Notes: a model not told the origin generated them from the letters alone. 64,000 nucleotides of DNA from Zygaena filipendulae (GCA_907165275.2 OU015652.1:14585001-14649000), one strand, 5' to 3'. Shown: positions 1 to 10,695, counted from the first letter of the stretch. Program-made: numbers and translations.

Positions 1-780
1 ATGGAGCAGTGCCTGGGACTTGCGACCCAGGTGTAGGTTTAATGGGGCCCCTTTACAATGCATGAACGCTCACCTCCACTGCCCGTGCTCCCGACTTAAG
101 CAAACCTCTGGAAACAATTAGATGACACAGCACACGTAATCACTATTAGATTGATATGACACTATAACTGCACTGAACCGAACACAAAGTAACAATGAAC
201 CGTCGCTTACGCATACGCGCGTTTTATATCAAGTTCTAACAAAGACGAGTCGGGCAATGGAGTGGAGCGGGGGAACGGTACTATTCGTCGGCGGGAAATT
301 GTTATTTTTAACGAAACTACCCTCACGCCGAAATATACATAGATGTGAAAGCTTTTGAATAATATTATGATTGTTCACTCCACGCATTAACAGCTGGACG
401 AATCTAAATTCTGAATAAAATTTGGCACACTCTAGTCTGTAAACAACACATAGACGAAACCCAAACCGGTCAGTCTAATTTTTATTTTCCTTTCCATTAT
501 TATTGTTAGATATAAAATGAATACAGCAATAGGCCACCGGTTTATTTCCTTGAAAACATAAAACTCCGCGAACTCATCCTTTCAGCACGGGGTACCGGGG
601 TACCATTGGGGTGGGTAGAGAAGTAGATATGTAATGTATTTTATGCGGACGCGACATTTTTTATTGCGTTTATTCTGTTTTATTGACCATAACAACGAGT
701 CACTTGGGGAGCGGGGATTGGTCACGACTCACGGCAATCGTAAAGCGACAAGCGTGCTGTGGGTGAGCGATGTAAGTAGG
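1..780. other. unassigned AT-rich DNA at the left edge
   Basis: No protein family, RNA gene or repeat end is recognisable here. Local GC-richer patches occur at 1-120 and 230-300. A short direct repeat of GGGGTACC lies near 589-604. A tiny ORF starts at base 1 but stops after 11 codons, so it supports no gene. This could be intergenic or intronic DNA. Confidence 0.4.
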
Positions 781-800
781 TATACATAGACACTGGACAC

Positions 801-1015
801 TTACCCACACTGGAGAAATTTTGAGTAAATCGTGTTTTAAAATTATAGCGCCATTTTCTGCCAACATTTTTTATGTTCAACATTTAGTTATATACTTAAA
901 CAATGTAATAAGGGAAACACACAATTAAAAAACGTTCCCTAACTTTCAATAAATCGTTCTGAATAGATAACTTAAGTTTGTGGGTTAACATGTTATTGCT
1001 TATCTGCGTCCATAT
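801..1015 (+). repeat. ~220-bp interspersed repeat family (copy A of 3)
   Basis: This segment aligns along its length with 16746-16957 and, in inverse orientation, with 47783-48026. Shared blocks include GGAGAAATTTTGAGTAAATC near the left end, CAATGTAATAAGG in the middle and GTTATTGCTTATCTGCGTCC at the right. Copy C keeps near-symmetric terminal inverted repeats, so the family is probably a MITE; copy A has a degraded left terminus. It encodes nothing. Confidence 0.75.
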
Positions 1016-1208
1016 TATTTATGACCTATTGTTGTTTTGGTTTGGTAGAACTATGATATCATATTATACACTGTTATTTCCGTAGAAAGAAACGGTACCT
1101 ATTTTAAAAAATAACACGATTTGATTAAGACGTCATGAAATTTTATTTGAGTGAAACCGAAGTTAAAGTCGTGCTTTTATGCTGACGCTTTTGTAATAAT
1201 ATAGTAAA

Positions 1209-1486
1209 CTAGCTGTCCCCCGCGATTTCATCCGCGGTAATTTCGGAGTTCCCGCGGGAATTCCGGGAAAAAGTAGGTACTCTATGTCTTTCTATGCACC
1301 CCTGACAGTAGTTCACGGTGATTATCATTAATTTCGGAGTTCCCGCGGGAATTCCGGGATAAAAACTATCCTATCTTTTAAGTTGGACCATATATAAGTG
1401 GTAACAAAATTTTATCAAAATCCGTTCAGTAGTTTAAGTGTCCATCGCGGACGAACAATGTGACACGTGATTTATATATATTAAGA
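1209..1486 (-). mobile_element. non-autonomous Helitron (Lep1/MINE-like)
   Basis: Read on the minus strand it ends in ...CAGCTAG|T, preceded by a GC-rich hairpin of the type CCGCGG...CCGCGG, and begins with TC followed by an ATATATAAATCACGTG-like start. These are Helitron end rules (5' TC, 3' hairpin plus CTRR, insertion between A and T). The internal block CGGAGTTCCCGCGGG occurs twice, near 1243 and 1335, so this copy carries an internal duplication or a nested second copy. It has no Rep/helicase coding capacity. Confidence 0.75.
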
Positions 1487-1696
1487 AGATTTACATTTTA
1501 CCTACGTATTTTAAAAATGGTCTGAATTTTCTTTCTGAAATTCGGAAGAGTTTGCTAAAAATTAAACTTTTGTTATGACATTTTATTATATGTATAAGAT
1601 GTGGTAAAATTAGCTGCAAATATTTACAGGGTTGAAAGTTTACTTATAGGTACACCGTTATAAACATGTTGATAAATTAAAAAAGATAAAATAAAT

Positions 1697-1785
1697 GCCT
1701 GACAACGTGTATGCAAAATTTCATGATGACCGGATGAGGTGTTAAGGCGTTAAAGCGCAATAAACAAACTAACAAACTGACTTTA
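1697..1785 (-). repeat. Helitron fragment (Lep1-like middle/5' part)
   Basis: It contains the diagnostic central stretch of the family (GCAAAATTTCATGATGA followed by a TTAAGGCGTTAAAGCG-like block and AACAAAC repeats). The 3' hairpin and CTAG terminus are missing, so this is a truncated relic. Confidence 0.6.
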
Positions 1786-1786
1786 A

Positions 1787-2131
1787 AAACGTGCGAGAGG
1801 ATTAATCTACGAACTTCTTTGAACACACGAAATTTTTTTGCGACTCATACGAGTCACAATGTACGTGTATATAATCCGCTTAAAAGGTAACGCCTAAAAT
1901 TCTCGCCTTAATTTATGGTTGCAATAAAAAACTCGCACAATGTAAAAGTTCGCGGTGTTAGTGGCGCAGCGCACGAAGCGAAGTCAATAAAGCGCTTGAG
2001 TGAACGGAGTAGTTGCAACATAACTCAGGGAGATTGGCTCACAACGCTGTGTCGGATTTATTGCACCGGAGAGCCGATTCTACTTACGGCGTTTTTTACT
2101 TACGCGGTATTGTTGTATAAGCGACGCATAA
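1787..2131. other. unassigned segment with a short open frame
   Basis: About 345 bp without a recognised element. A plus-strand frame from 1915 stays open through this segment and into the foldback element at 2132. Its translation resembles no family I know, and the downstream half is clearly transposon sequence, so I do not call a gene. Confidence 0.3.
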
Positions 2132-2307
2132 GGGCGGCGCCACAGTCTTTGCGGCGGCGGTGGCGGCAGCGGCAGCGGCAAACACAAATGGTAGACAACA
2201 TAAGAAGTGGGCCACAGCTCGCGCCGCTGATAGCTGTGGCCTACTTCGTATGTCGTCTACCATTTGTTTTTACCGCCGCCGCAAAGACTGTGGCCAAGGG
2301 GTAACAA
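2132..2307 (+). mobile_element. 176-bp GC-rich foldback element, copy 1
   Basis: The element runs from GGGCGGCGCCACAGTC to GACTGTGGCCAAGGGGTAAC and is largely self-complementary. The left arm (CCACAGTC, a GCGGCGGC-rich stretch, then a GGTAGACAACATA block) pairs with the right arm (the TCTACCATTTG side, then CCGCCGCC, then GACTGTGG). A smaller nested hairpin CCACAGCT/AGCTGTGG sits at the tip. A second copy of exactly the same length lies inverted at 14434-14609. The ends are conserved between copies, which supports a mobile unit. Open frames across it are by-products of the GC-rich repeats. Confidence 0.8.
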
Positions 2308-2315
2308 TGCTCACA

Positions 2316-2546
2316 TCCTTACTTACGAATAAATGCGAAAATGAATTTATTTGTTTTTTTGTTACGCTTTAACGTCGTAACGGCACGACTGATCATGAAA
2401 TTTTGCATACACTTTGTCAAAGGTACAGAAAAAGATATAGGGTACAGAAAAAGATGTAGGGTACAGAATAGGATACTTTTATGATTTATCGCGGAACCCC
2501 CGCGGGAACTCTGAAACTGACGCGGGTGAAAACCGATCGGCTGTTG
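2316..2546 (+). repeat. Helitron relic (Lep1-like), decayed 3' end
   Basis: The order of family blocks is intact: a TACTTACGAATAAATGCG start, a TTACGCTTTAACG region, CATGAAATTTTGCATACAC, a locally triplicated GGTACAG/AGGGTAC motif, then CCGCGGGAACTCTGAAA and GCGGGTGAAAACCG. The terminal CAGCTAG is mutated. It abuts the foldback element at 2307. Confidence 0.65.
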
Positions 2547-3404
2547 CTACGAAGGTAGGTCTGTGGAGACCCTATAGTTACAAGAACGGTAACGGAATTA
2601 CCTACCGACTACCGACTGTGGCATATTATTGCTTACCGATCATGTTCTGCGAAAGATATGAAAACGTTTAACGAGATTTGCAAACGAATCCATATTATAA
2701 TATCGAAGCTATCACATAATATGTAATACGCATCTAGAATGGAACGATATGAGTTCAGTTTTATCATATTACTGTCATTTTTATTGGTTGTGTGAAGCCA
2801 ATCGAAAATTCGTGCAAGCGATTGAAACCTATATTATTAGTAGTAGTAGTAGTATATTATTGATAAAATAATAGTATTTTACCATAGTATTCATTTAGTA
2901 TTGGGCTGAGCACACCGCGGATTCAGACCGCGGGAAAATCAGGCGGATAGAAAAAAACCTAGATTATGGAGTCTAACTTTTCTAACACTGATTGAACGCA
3001 CTACTTAAGATCTTGTTAATAGTGTCGATAATAAACCATTGTGTTACCTATAACAAACAAAAAAAAAAATTAAATCAAAAATCAAAATTTAAAACAAAAA
3101 ATAAAAAATAAAAATAAAATGTATATATAGTTACAGAACTTTGGCATTTGACGAGTATTAAACGAAACCTGCCACAAGCGTCTCATAAAAAAAATCATTA
3201 GGTAAATGCATACATTTTTACTGTTATCGAAAATTATTTTTTTGTGGTATTTTATTTCGTGTTTTTCTACAAAAGTAGGTATACATATTATGCCAAATCT
3301 CAAAAACTAAAGCTGCTAGATGAAAATAGTGTTTACTTTCAGAGTCAATAGATGTCTACAGAAAAGCGAATTGACCTTTTGGGAAAAAAGTATATATGAT
3401 ATCT
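2547..3404. other. unassigned AT-rich DNA with an (AGT)n tract
   Basis: No gene is recognisable. A short (AGT)n tract lies at about 2838-2853. An A-rich low-complexity tract at about 3058-3120 is made of A-runs with T and C interruptions. The few short open frames are typical of random AT-rich sequence. Confidence 0.4.
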
Positions 3405-3484
3405 TTGTATATATGATAATATATCTATATCCATTTGTATCAGTGTATGATTTCTTAATAAAATAAAAATAAATAAATAAATAA
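3405..3484 (+). repeat. LINE 3' end (same family as 7608-9549)
   Basis: The block TATATCTATATCCATTTGTA, then CAGTGTATGATTTCTTAATA, matches the minus-strand sequence immediately before the (TTTTA)n array at 8306-8345. Here it runs into a short A/T tail (AAATA repeats). This is a very short 3' copy of the same LINE family, and it shows that the pentanucleotide tail belongs to the element's 3' end. Confidence 0.75.
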
Positions 3485-5241
3485 TTCAATAAATTCAGTG
3501 ACTTAGAATAGCAGCGGCTGAAGAAGACTATATATATCTAATAATGTTAAATTCTTTAAAGTTCAGCGACAGGCTAATGGAGTTTGCGAACAGTAGCCTA
3601 TACTTTTCAAATTGAAGTAAGTAAAATAAAAATAAAATATTTTTGTTTCAACAAAAATAATCTTTTCATTTTAATCTGTGCCTACACAAGTAAAATATTC
3701 AATATTAAAACTCATTTTCTCGGTTGTTTTCACTAAGAAAAGATATAAAATGCAATCAAGATCTAAAGTAGGTATATATGTATAGCTAAAGGTACAGTTA
3801 ACTGAATGAATCTTTTTAGTACCTACCTACCTAGCCTTAATTTAATTTATAAACTACATAATATGTATAAGTAGGGATAGGTCGGAAGATCTGTATATCT
3901 AATATCTATCGACTGTTTAACACAGAGAATAATGTAAATTTAGCCTCAAACCGTCGCAGTGCACAGACAAACCAAATTTGGTTTTTGTTGCACTGGAAAT
4001 ATGTGAATTTTGTATTTTGTACTTATTGGTTTTTAGTAAAAAAAAAAAAATAATTCTAAAGCGCTTTTTCTATCTACAATTGGAGCGAAAAAAGCTAGTT
4101 TTAATGAAGCAACTTGGCGAACTTTTATAATTAACCGATAGCTAACTAGCAGACGGTTCTAGAAAGAGTTTTATGCAAATAAAGTCGAACAACATCTTTA
4201 TACAGGATGTTTCCCGTGATGTCAAGCGGTAGCGAGCTGATAAAGAACTTTCATACCTATCGATTGAACTCACATGAGTGTTCATCGATTGCAGTTATCA
4301 ACATGATGGTTATGAATTGTATTTTCATGTATAAATAAATAATACAAGTCGATTTATATTATATATATGCGAGGAAGTAATAAAAATAATGTAATTTTTT
4401 TAACAAATGATCTAGAACTGGGTTTTAAGAAATTTGAAACCTTAATTAACCTCAAAAATTACAAACTAAGCATAAATTATAAAATTATTTTTTTATTTAT
4501 ATATTTTTAGGTACCTACGTCTAAGTTTGAATTATCGAAGGTTTGAATAAGTCCCTTGTTCGACAGTACACTCTATATAGAGCGGCTTAGTCTAGTTTTG
4601 AAGACGACAGATGAGCTAGGACGTTGGCTGAGATCCAAAGGATTACCTTACTTGCTAACGACTGTTCCGAATAGCGCTATATATTAGATAGACTTCTATA
4701 ATTTTAGCTTCTCGACACGACAGTACGAAGGAAATCGACCAGAAAATATAGGGAGAAAAAGCTCGAATATTTTTTTTAAAGACTGTAATCTTAAAAAAGT
4801 ATCTGTATTAAAAGGGAGGTGGTTAGATACTAAATAAATTATTACCGTATATAAAGAATGTCTGGTATACGCGTCACGCCAAAACTGATTTAACTGATTT
4901 AAGTGATATAAATCATTTAACTGATCATATGGTCCTGATAACTGATTCAAATGGTATTAATCATTTAAATCAGTGTTATAACAGCGATTTCTGTGTAAAT
5001 ATGTGGACATCCAATCAAAAAGGGTCCAGTAGTGGGGTATTGAGTTAAGACTCGATTCGGTATCTAAAATAGTCAATTGATAGTAAGGATTGAAAACATA
5101 ATAATACTGGTACCATTTTTTTCTCAAACATTTGTAGTTGAAATTATGAAAAAACTTGATTTGAGAAAAAGCATTTTGAAAGTTGAGTGAAAAAAAACAC
5201 ACTTCTATAATTATGCTTGTTACATAGATTTTTATATATTA
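3485..5241. other. unassigned AT-rich DNA with small palindromes
   Basis: No gene or full element is identified. A hairpin at 3957-3995 has CAGTGCA/TGCACTG ends around AACCAAATTTGGTT. At 4865-4975 an AACTGATTTAA-type motif recurs and includes a palindrome centred near 4955. The stretch at about 4975-5065 resembles, on the opposite strand, part of the inverted-repeat region at 50230-50300, so it is probably another copy of that repeat family. Confidence 0.4.
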
Positions 5242-5475
5242 CTAGCTGTCCCGCGCGGTTTTACCCGCGATAATTTCGAAGTGGCCGCGGAATTGTTCCA
5301 TACAAACTTTTCTACCCCTTTTCATCCCCTCGGGGGTTGAATTTTCAAAAATCCTTTCTTATTGGATGCCTACGCCATACAGATAATACACCTTCCAAGT
5401 TTCAGGTCTCTACGATCAGCAGTTTAGGCTGTGCGTTGATCCATCAGCCATTCAGGACAAAGGATTTTATATAGG
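5242..5475 (-). mobile_element. Helitron-like element, second subfamily
   Basis: It starts (plus sense) with ACTAGCTGTCCCGCGCGG and contains CTTTTCATCCCC, a CAAAAATCCTTTC block and a GTTTAGGCTGTGCGTTGATC block. The copy at 12182-12430 shares all of these in the same order and orientation. The CTAG|T-type end and GC-rich hairpin agree with Helitron 3' ends; the body differs from the Lep1-like subfamily. Confidence 0.65.
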
Positions 5476-6089
5476 TATATATTGTAGATTGAGATAATAT
5501 ATGAAATTGTAGATAACTCAGCATTAATAAATAATCAATTAAGATCACGGAAGCCACCACCCAACTTTCACCCAACTTTACAAAACTTCTTATATCTCTG
5601 AAACTAAATGCCGAGAACTGCTTTTTGCTTGGACGGCCACGAAAATTTAAACGTGTCAAAAATTATTTCATTCAAGAAACCTGCGAGTAGATCATCACAA
5701 ACTCTGCTTTGACTTAAAACAAGATAAAAAATCTTGGACACTTTATTGATTAGCGATTCATGCAACTTTCGAAGCTCATCAATTATATCAGTCGTGATTT
5801 GCGACGTTTGACAGCCGATAGGTACAGGGTCGTCACGGAGAGCCGACTCATCTCATGGAAGATACGGTCCGAAGTTATGAGTAAACAGAATGTGAGGTTA
5901 AACGAGAGACGAACCACGGATGGTATTCAGTATTCCATTCGCATCTCAAATAAATGACAAAAATACCATAATTTTTACCATAAAAAAAAAACATTAAAAT
6001 TGAGCGAAAAAGTTGCCAACACGCTAATGGAGTATACCCTAAGGGTCATTCAACGCCTCTTATCTTTGTCACCGACCAATCTATGCTAT
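5476..6089. other. unassigned DNA
   Basis: No recognised gene. A stretch near 5610-5650 shares a TTTTGCTTGGACG...CCAC...GTGTC pattern with the repeat at 50270-50310. A short A-run lies near 5980. Confidence 0.3.
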
Positions 6090-6285
6090 GTAATATACGT
6101 AAAAAACTAGTAGAATCTGCGTGTCTGTTCACGCTAATCTTCAGAATTACTGAACGGATTATAATGCGATTTTCACGGGTGGATCATAATTGTTTTTTTT
6201 TTTAGCTTGGTTTGAAGCAACATATAGGCTTTGTTTCATTTAAATTAGATCTCGAGAAATACTATTAAGCCATAAAAGTTTTCCT
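6090..6285 (+). repeat. Helitron-like relic, TAGAATCTGCG subfamily
   Basis: It contains the ordered blocks GTAGAATCTGCGTGTCTGTT, ACTGAACGGATTATAATGCG, TAGGCTTTGTTTCATTTAAA and CTCGAGAAATAC. These match copies at 32085-32272, 48030-48331 and (inverse) 56590-56890. A poly-T insertion interrupts the middle, and the 3' CTAG end is missing. Confidence 0.6.
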
Positions 6286-6660
6286 GTATTTTCAATTTCT
6301 TCACCATAAAAAAGCAAGTTCTTGAGTGTATTGTTCTAACAAGACGAAGGTACTCAATTTAAAAGCTACTATACAACGTGTATCAATCTAATAGGTGTTT
6401 CTAATTCTACAATAGTAGAGTACATTAGGTGAAGCTTAACTAAGTTAACAGGACGTGTCACGTACACTACTTGGAGTCGGGTGGTCTTAATGCTCCATTT
6501 GTGCTGGTTGTTTCTTGTAATTTACTTCATTTATGTTGGTAAAGAACTTTCGAACTAATACGTTTGAGATTTAGCAATGTTCTTCTATTTTGCCCGTGTC
6601 GTAGTGCCTTCAACACTACATTTTGAACATAACCTAGTCCTTATTTATATGTATATAATA

Positions 6661-6881
6661 CTAGCTGTGCCCGCGATTTCATCCGCGGTAATTTCGGAGT
6701 TCCCGCGGAGGTTGCGGGAAAAGAGTACTTTATGTCCTTCATTTCCCGAGGGAATTCCGGGATAAAAACTATCCTATCTTTTAAGTTGGACCAATGGTTG
6801 CAAAATTTTATCAAAATCCGTACAGTAGTTTCGGAGTCCATCGCGGACAAACAACGTGACACGTGATTTATATATATTAGA
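6661..6881 (-). mobile_element. non-autonomous Helitron (Lep1-like)
   Basis: Plus-sense CTAGCTGTGCCCGCG is followed by CATCCGCGGTAATTTCGG and a decayed CCCGCGG core. It closes with CGTGACACGTGATTTATATA and TTAGA, the rc of a TC...start. It is the same subfamily as 1209-1486, 18388-18573 and 26706-26925. Both termini are present, so it is probably near full length. Confidence 0.75.
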
Positions 6882-7013
6882 TTAGATAATATAATATATT
6901 CTTCGTTCAACCTACAGCGTACAATACACAACCTGTATACATATACATGATATGTTAGAGAACGCAGTTCTGCTATGTCCCGAGCTGATTCTGGATTAAA
7001 ATACAATATTATT

Positions 7014-7268
7014 AAGCTGTGCACCGCGGTTTCACTCGCGTGAGTTTTTGAATTCCCACCGGAACTTTTTTTTCTAAAATAAAAGTAGCCTAAGTTACTC
7101 TCTATAACATAAGCTATCAGCCAGTGAACGTCCCGTTGAAATCGGTCCAGCCGTTTCAGAGATTAGCCGGACAGACAGACAGACAGAAATAAAAAAAATG
7201 TTTTATGTGACTACTTAGTGAAAAGCTGTTAATTTGGAATTACAAACAGACACTTAATTTTTAATAAC
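7014..7268 (-). mobile_element. Helitron-like element (CAGACAGACAGA subfamily)
   Basis: It opens with AGCTGTGCACCGCGGTTTC and carries TCTAAAATAAAAGTAGCC, a GTTACT...ATAACAT...GCCAGTGAA block and a (CAGA)n run near 7171-7187. The copy at 26246-26480 shares the block order. A (ATGT)n microsatellite follows near 7275-7306. The exact 5' limit is uncertain. Confidence 0.6.
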
Positions 7269-7531
7269 TTATATGTATTATGTATGTATGTATATATGTA
7301 TGTATAGAATTTACATAATTATTATGCCTGCACGAATAGCTAGTATAGACACGGCTAATAGTGACAGTTACTTTAATAAGTACAATATCTTGATAACGTA
7401 AATTTTACTGCAGGTATTCCGTCTTTATCGCACAAAATATGAACATTAAGAATTACAGGAGTAATTAGTATATTTGTAGTCTACCAAAGGCTGGTGTGAA
7501 AAGTGACGGAAGACAGATTAGATAGCACGTG

Positions 7532-7552
7532 ATGCTACTGCTCCACCTGCGT
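7532..7552 (+). repeat. left arm of a 21-bp inverted repeat
   Basis: This 21-bp sequence (ATGCTACTGC...CCTGCGT) is the exact reverse complement of 9602-9622. GTTAACG motifs follow on the inner side of both arms. Removing the LINE at 7608-9549 leaves a compact element of about 141 bp bounded by these arms, presumably a small MITE or foldback that served as the LINE's target. Confidence 0.8.
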
Positions 7553-7604
7553 GTTAACGCGTAAATTAGTGCGCTAATTTAGGTATTACGTAGATGTGGC
7601 TAAC

Positions 7605-8307
7605 ATTTTATTTTATTTTATTTTATTTTATTTTATTTTATTTTATTTTATTTTATTTTATTTTATTTTATTTTATTTTATTTTATTTTATTTTATTTTA
7701 TTTTATTTTATTTTATTTTATTTTATTTTATTTTATTTTATTTTATTTTATTTTATTTTATTTTATTTTATTTTATTTTATTTTATTTTATTTTATTTTA
7801 TTTTATTTTATTTTATTTTATTTTATTTTATTTTATTTTATTTTATTTTATTTTATTTTATTTTATTTTATTTTATTTTATTTTATTTTATTTTATTTTA
7901 TTTTATTTTATTTTATTTTATTTTATTTTATTTTATTTTATTTTATTTTATTTTATTTTATTTTATTTTATTTTATTTTATTTTATTTTATTTTATTTTA
8001 TTTTATTTTATTTTATTTTATTTTATTTTATTTTATTTTATTTTATTTTATTTTATTTTATTTTATTTTATTTTATTTTATTTTATTTTATTTTATTTTA
8101 TTTTATTTTATTTTATTTTATTTTATTTTATTTTATTTTATTTTATTTTATTTTATTTTATTTTATTTTATTTTATTTTATTTTATTTTATTTTATTTTA
8201 TTTTATTTTATTTTATTTTATTTTATTTTATTTTATTTTATTTTATTTTATTTTATTTTATTTTATTTTATTTTATTTTATTTTATTTTATTTTATTTTA
8301 TTTTATT
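7605..8307. repeat. perfect (TTTTA)n array, 140 units
   Basis: From 7606 to 8305 the pentamer TTTTA repeats 140 times without a substitution or indel (700 bp), with partial units at both edges. On the minus strand this is (TAAAA)n directly after the LINE 3' end and its ATTTCTTAATAAAAT signal, so it is read as the element's tail, greatly expanded. It produces an artefactual open frame of repeated Phe-Tyr-Ile-Leu with no biological meaning. Confidence 0.95.
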
Positions 8308-9549
8308 AAGAAATCATACAGTGATACAAATGGATATAGATATAACACATAGAAATTTACAGAAGTAAGACCAATTACAGATTTCTTCATGAATATTTTA
8401 TAAGTATTGAAACGGTAAGGAAGTAAATTGGAAAGGAATGTACATAATATGAGCTAACAATTATTACATTGAAGGTAGTAGAACAAAAAATAACAAAAAA
8501 TTTACTCAAAGTGCAAATATGTGTGTGCAGTTGTCTTTGCATAATAAGTTGACAGTGTTGTTATTTGACGAGGTAATAATACAATAAAAGATAGTAAGGA
8601 TAGATAATAAATAAACGAATTAGGAAAAGGAAAAGGAAAAAACCTGAACAACAAGCAATAATGTGTTAATAATAGTAAGTTATGTTGCAACCTTGACATC
8701 TTCGAGGCACTTGATTACTTCCCTTTTAAAGGATAGTTTTGAGACGGCAAAAGGATCCAAATGAGAAAAGATTTGATTGTAAGTATGCGCCAGGCGAGTA
8801 GAAATAGAATTTTTTGCATAATTGTTACGGTGTAGCGGAACGTGAAGCAGTTCGGTGTGACGTGTGCGACGGCGTGGGACGTTTAGAGTGATCATACTCA
8901 CGAGAGCTGGACAGTCGAGCATGCCATGCAACATATCGTAAAGCAGGGACATGTCCATTAGCTTACGGCGAGAACTGAGCGGAAGAAGATTATAGTGGAC
9001 ACAACTTGTCTTATAACAGTCAGGGTTATATCGCGACTTGTAGTTAAGAAACTTGAAAAATTTTTGTTGTATGCGTTCTATACGTTGGGTGTATGTAATG
9101 TATTGAGGATGCCAAATGACACAAGCGTACTCAAGAATGCTTCTAACGTATGCACAGTACAGAACCCTAATACAGGAAATATCAGAAAATAGTTTAGATG
9201 ATCTAATTACAAAACCCAGGCATTTATAAGCTTTAGAGATGGCGATGTCAATATGCTTATCCATCAGTAACTTCTTATCTAAATGAACGCCAAGATCACG
9301 GACAGAGTCGTATTCCTTTATAGGAATTCCTGAAATGTGATAGGAGAATTTTATGGGGTTCAGTTTACGACCAAAAGAAATATACTGGCATTTATCATTG
9401 TTGACTTTGATCCTGTTCAGGGTGTAGTAATGGGCAAGATTACATAAGTCTGACTGGAGATTAGCACAGTCTTCTAAATTGTTAATATCAAGAAATATTT
9501 TAGTGTCGTCTGCGTACATTAGAAACTTACTTTTTAACGGGTTAACTTA
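7608..9549 (-). mobile_element. 5'-truncated LINE (CR1/Jockey-like) with target-site duplication
   Basis: The minus-strand element comprises the reverse-transcriptase C-terminal half (8680-9546), a 3' UTR (8310-8679) and the pentanucleotide tail. CTAACATT occurs at 7600-7607 and again at 9550-9557, fitting an 8-bp target-site duplication from target-primed reverse transcription. Truncation just upstream of the catalytic YADD is the usual fate of LINE copies. A shorter copy of its 3' end is at 3405-3484. Confidence 0.8.
8680..9546 (-). pseudogene. LINE ORF2 fragment: reverse transcriptase C-terminal half
   Basis: The frame begins within the RT palm domain, a few residues before MYADDTKIF, which holds the two catalytic aspartates. 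It runs uninterrupted for about 280 codons to a stop at 8680. Downstream blocks are typical of CR1/Jockey-group LINEs: LGVHLDKKL, a YVRSILEYACVIWHP thumb/connection motif, RIERIQQKFFKF, and a C-terminal RRTRHTELLHVP region. The N-terminal endonuclease and RT fingers are absent because the copy is 5'-truncated, so it cannot make a functional enzyme. The intact frame suggests fairly recent insertion. Daphne, Crack or Rex1-type clades are possible; I cannot choose between them without a phylogeny. Confidence 0.9.
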
Positions 9550-9601
9550 CTAACATTACCATCAACGTTAACGTTAGACGTTAACATCAACGTTAACGTC
9601 A

Positions 9602-9622
9602 ACGCAGGTGGAGCAGTAGCAT
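9602..9622 (-). repeat. right arm of a 21-bp inverted repeat
   Basis: Exact reverse complement of 7532-7552. Immediately inside (9557-9601) is a short degenerate repeat of ATCAACGTTAACGT units, matching GTTAACG next to the left arm. Together the arms delimit the small element that the LINE split. Confidence 0.8.
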
Positions 9623-10026
9623 AAGAAACAGCAATTCTTAAGGAAAACCTCTAATGAAATTCGTAATGTAGCCGACGTCGGGTCGACGACGGGCTCGAGC
9701 GAAATTGTGTCAACTCATTTAATTATAATCTACCATGTCGTTGTTAAACCGATTGCGAAAATCACACGATGAATATCACGTGAGATCGTAAAAAAACCTT
9801 TATATCAAACTTTTTATTAGGTACTTCATTTTTTTACAAATTATAACTCTAAACCTGATGATTAGACGGAGGTATTATATCCTTTCACCGCCATCCCCGT
9901 AATATCACTATATACGAGAAACGTGCTCCTGGCACCAGACGCGTAATAATCCGTTACTAACAAACCACTGCACTTTAATTTATGTATTTACTAAAGTGCA
10001 CAACTCAGACTACGTGTACTTATAGT

Positions 10027-10053
10027 ACACACACACACACACACACACACACA
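10027..10053. repeat. (AC)n microsatellite
   Basis: About 13 perfect AC units, preceded by GTGTACTTATAGT. No associated element ends were recognised. Confidence 0.95.
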
Positions 10054-10695
10054 GTCAGTAGTTTTATATTTATTAGATTTAATTATGCATATATAAAACG
10101 TATGGCGCTGAAGGTAAGTTAAGGCTACCAAAGCATAGCAATGAAAGGGTTAAACAGACAGTAATAATTGTAGAGTTTTGAATGCTAAAAGCCCAAAGTT
10201 AATCAATATGTTATGAAAAGAAATATGTTCCATTTTAACTAGCTTTTTAACTAGCTATTTAAGCTATAATATCATGATCTTAGAGAGTGAAAGCGAAGTG
10301 CGATCCGTGATAGCTTCCAGAATAGCACGGCAGGATCCGCAAGGGACCTTTGAAGTGCATTAGACTAATATAATATCGGCCACACACGTACCGCTCTGTG
10401 GCTGGATTATGTTTGATCAACTTCAAGTCATACTCATATATGTAGTATTAAAGTATATCATGCATTATTATATGTACGGAATAATATGATTATGTGTCCG
10501 GACGGGGAGTAATAGGAAAACTTCGTTGTGTAGGTACACTTCGATCCGCACTTAGGGTTGGCAAAGACGAGACTTTGGTATGAATGTAAAAAAATCAACA
10601 AAACAATAATGGCTTGGATTTTGGATGCAGAGACTATTGCCAAGTGCTATACACTCATTTTTAATGTGTTCCACTATGCTAAAAATAATATCGGT
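10054..10695. other. unassigned DNA with a possible relic coding exon on the minus strand
   Basis: Most of this stretch shows no repeat signature. On the minus strand, from about 10637 down to 10461, there is an open frame of about 59 codons that looks like a secretory leader. SKIQAIIVLLIFLHSYQSL (a basic start and a long hydrophobic core) is followed by VFANPKCGSKCTYTT. The expected cleavage would be after VFA. There is no in-frame ATG: an in-frame TAG lies just upstream (rc of CTA at about 10650). It is therefore either an exon preceded by a splice acceptor, or a decayed gene piece, or chance. No family is assigned. Confidence 0.25.

Noticed and set aside
6641..7024. 127-codon minus-strand protein
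   Set aside because: It overlaps the Helitron at 6661-6881 and contains its translated core; artefact.
7605..8307. CRISPR array
   Set aside because: Simple tandem repeats without spacers, in a eukaryotic genome.
7594..8352. Long open frames (about 240-250 codons) of repeated Phe-Tyr-Ile-Leu
   Set aside because: They are translations of the (TTTTA)n array, which contains no stop in these registers; not a gene.
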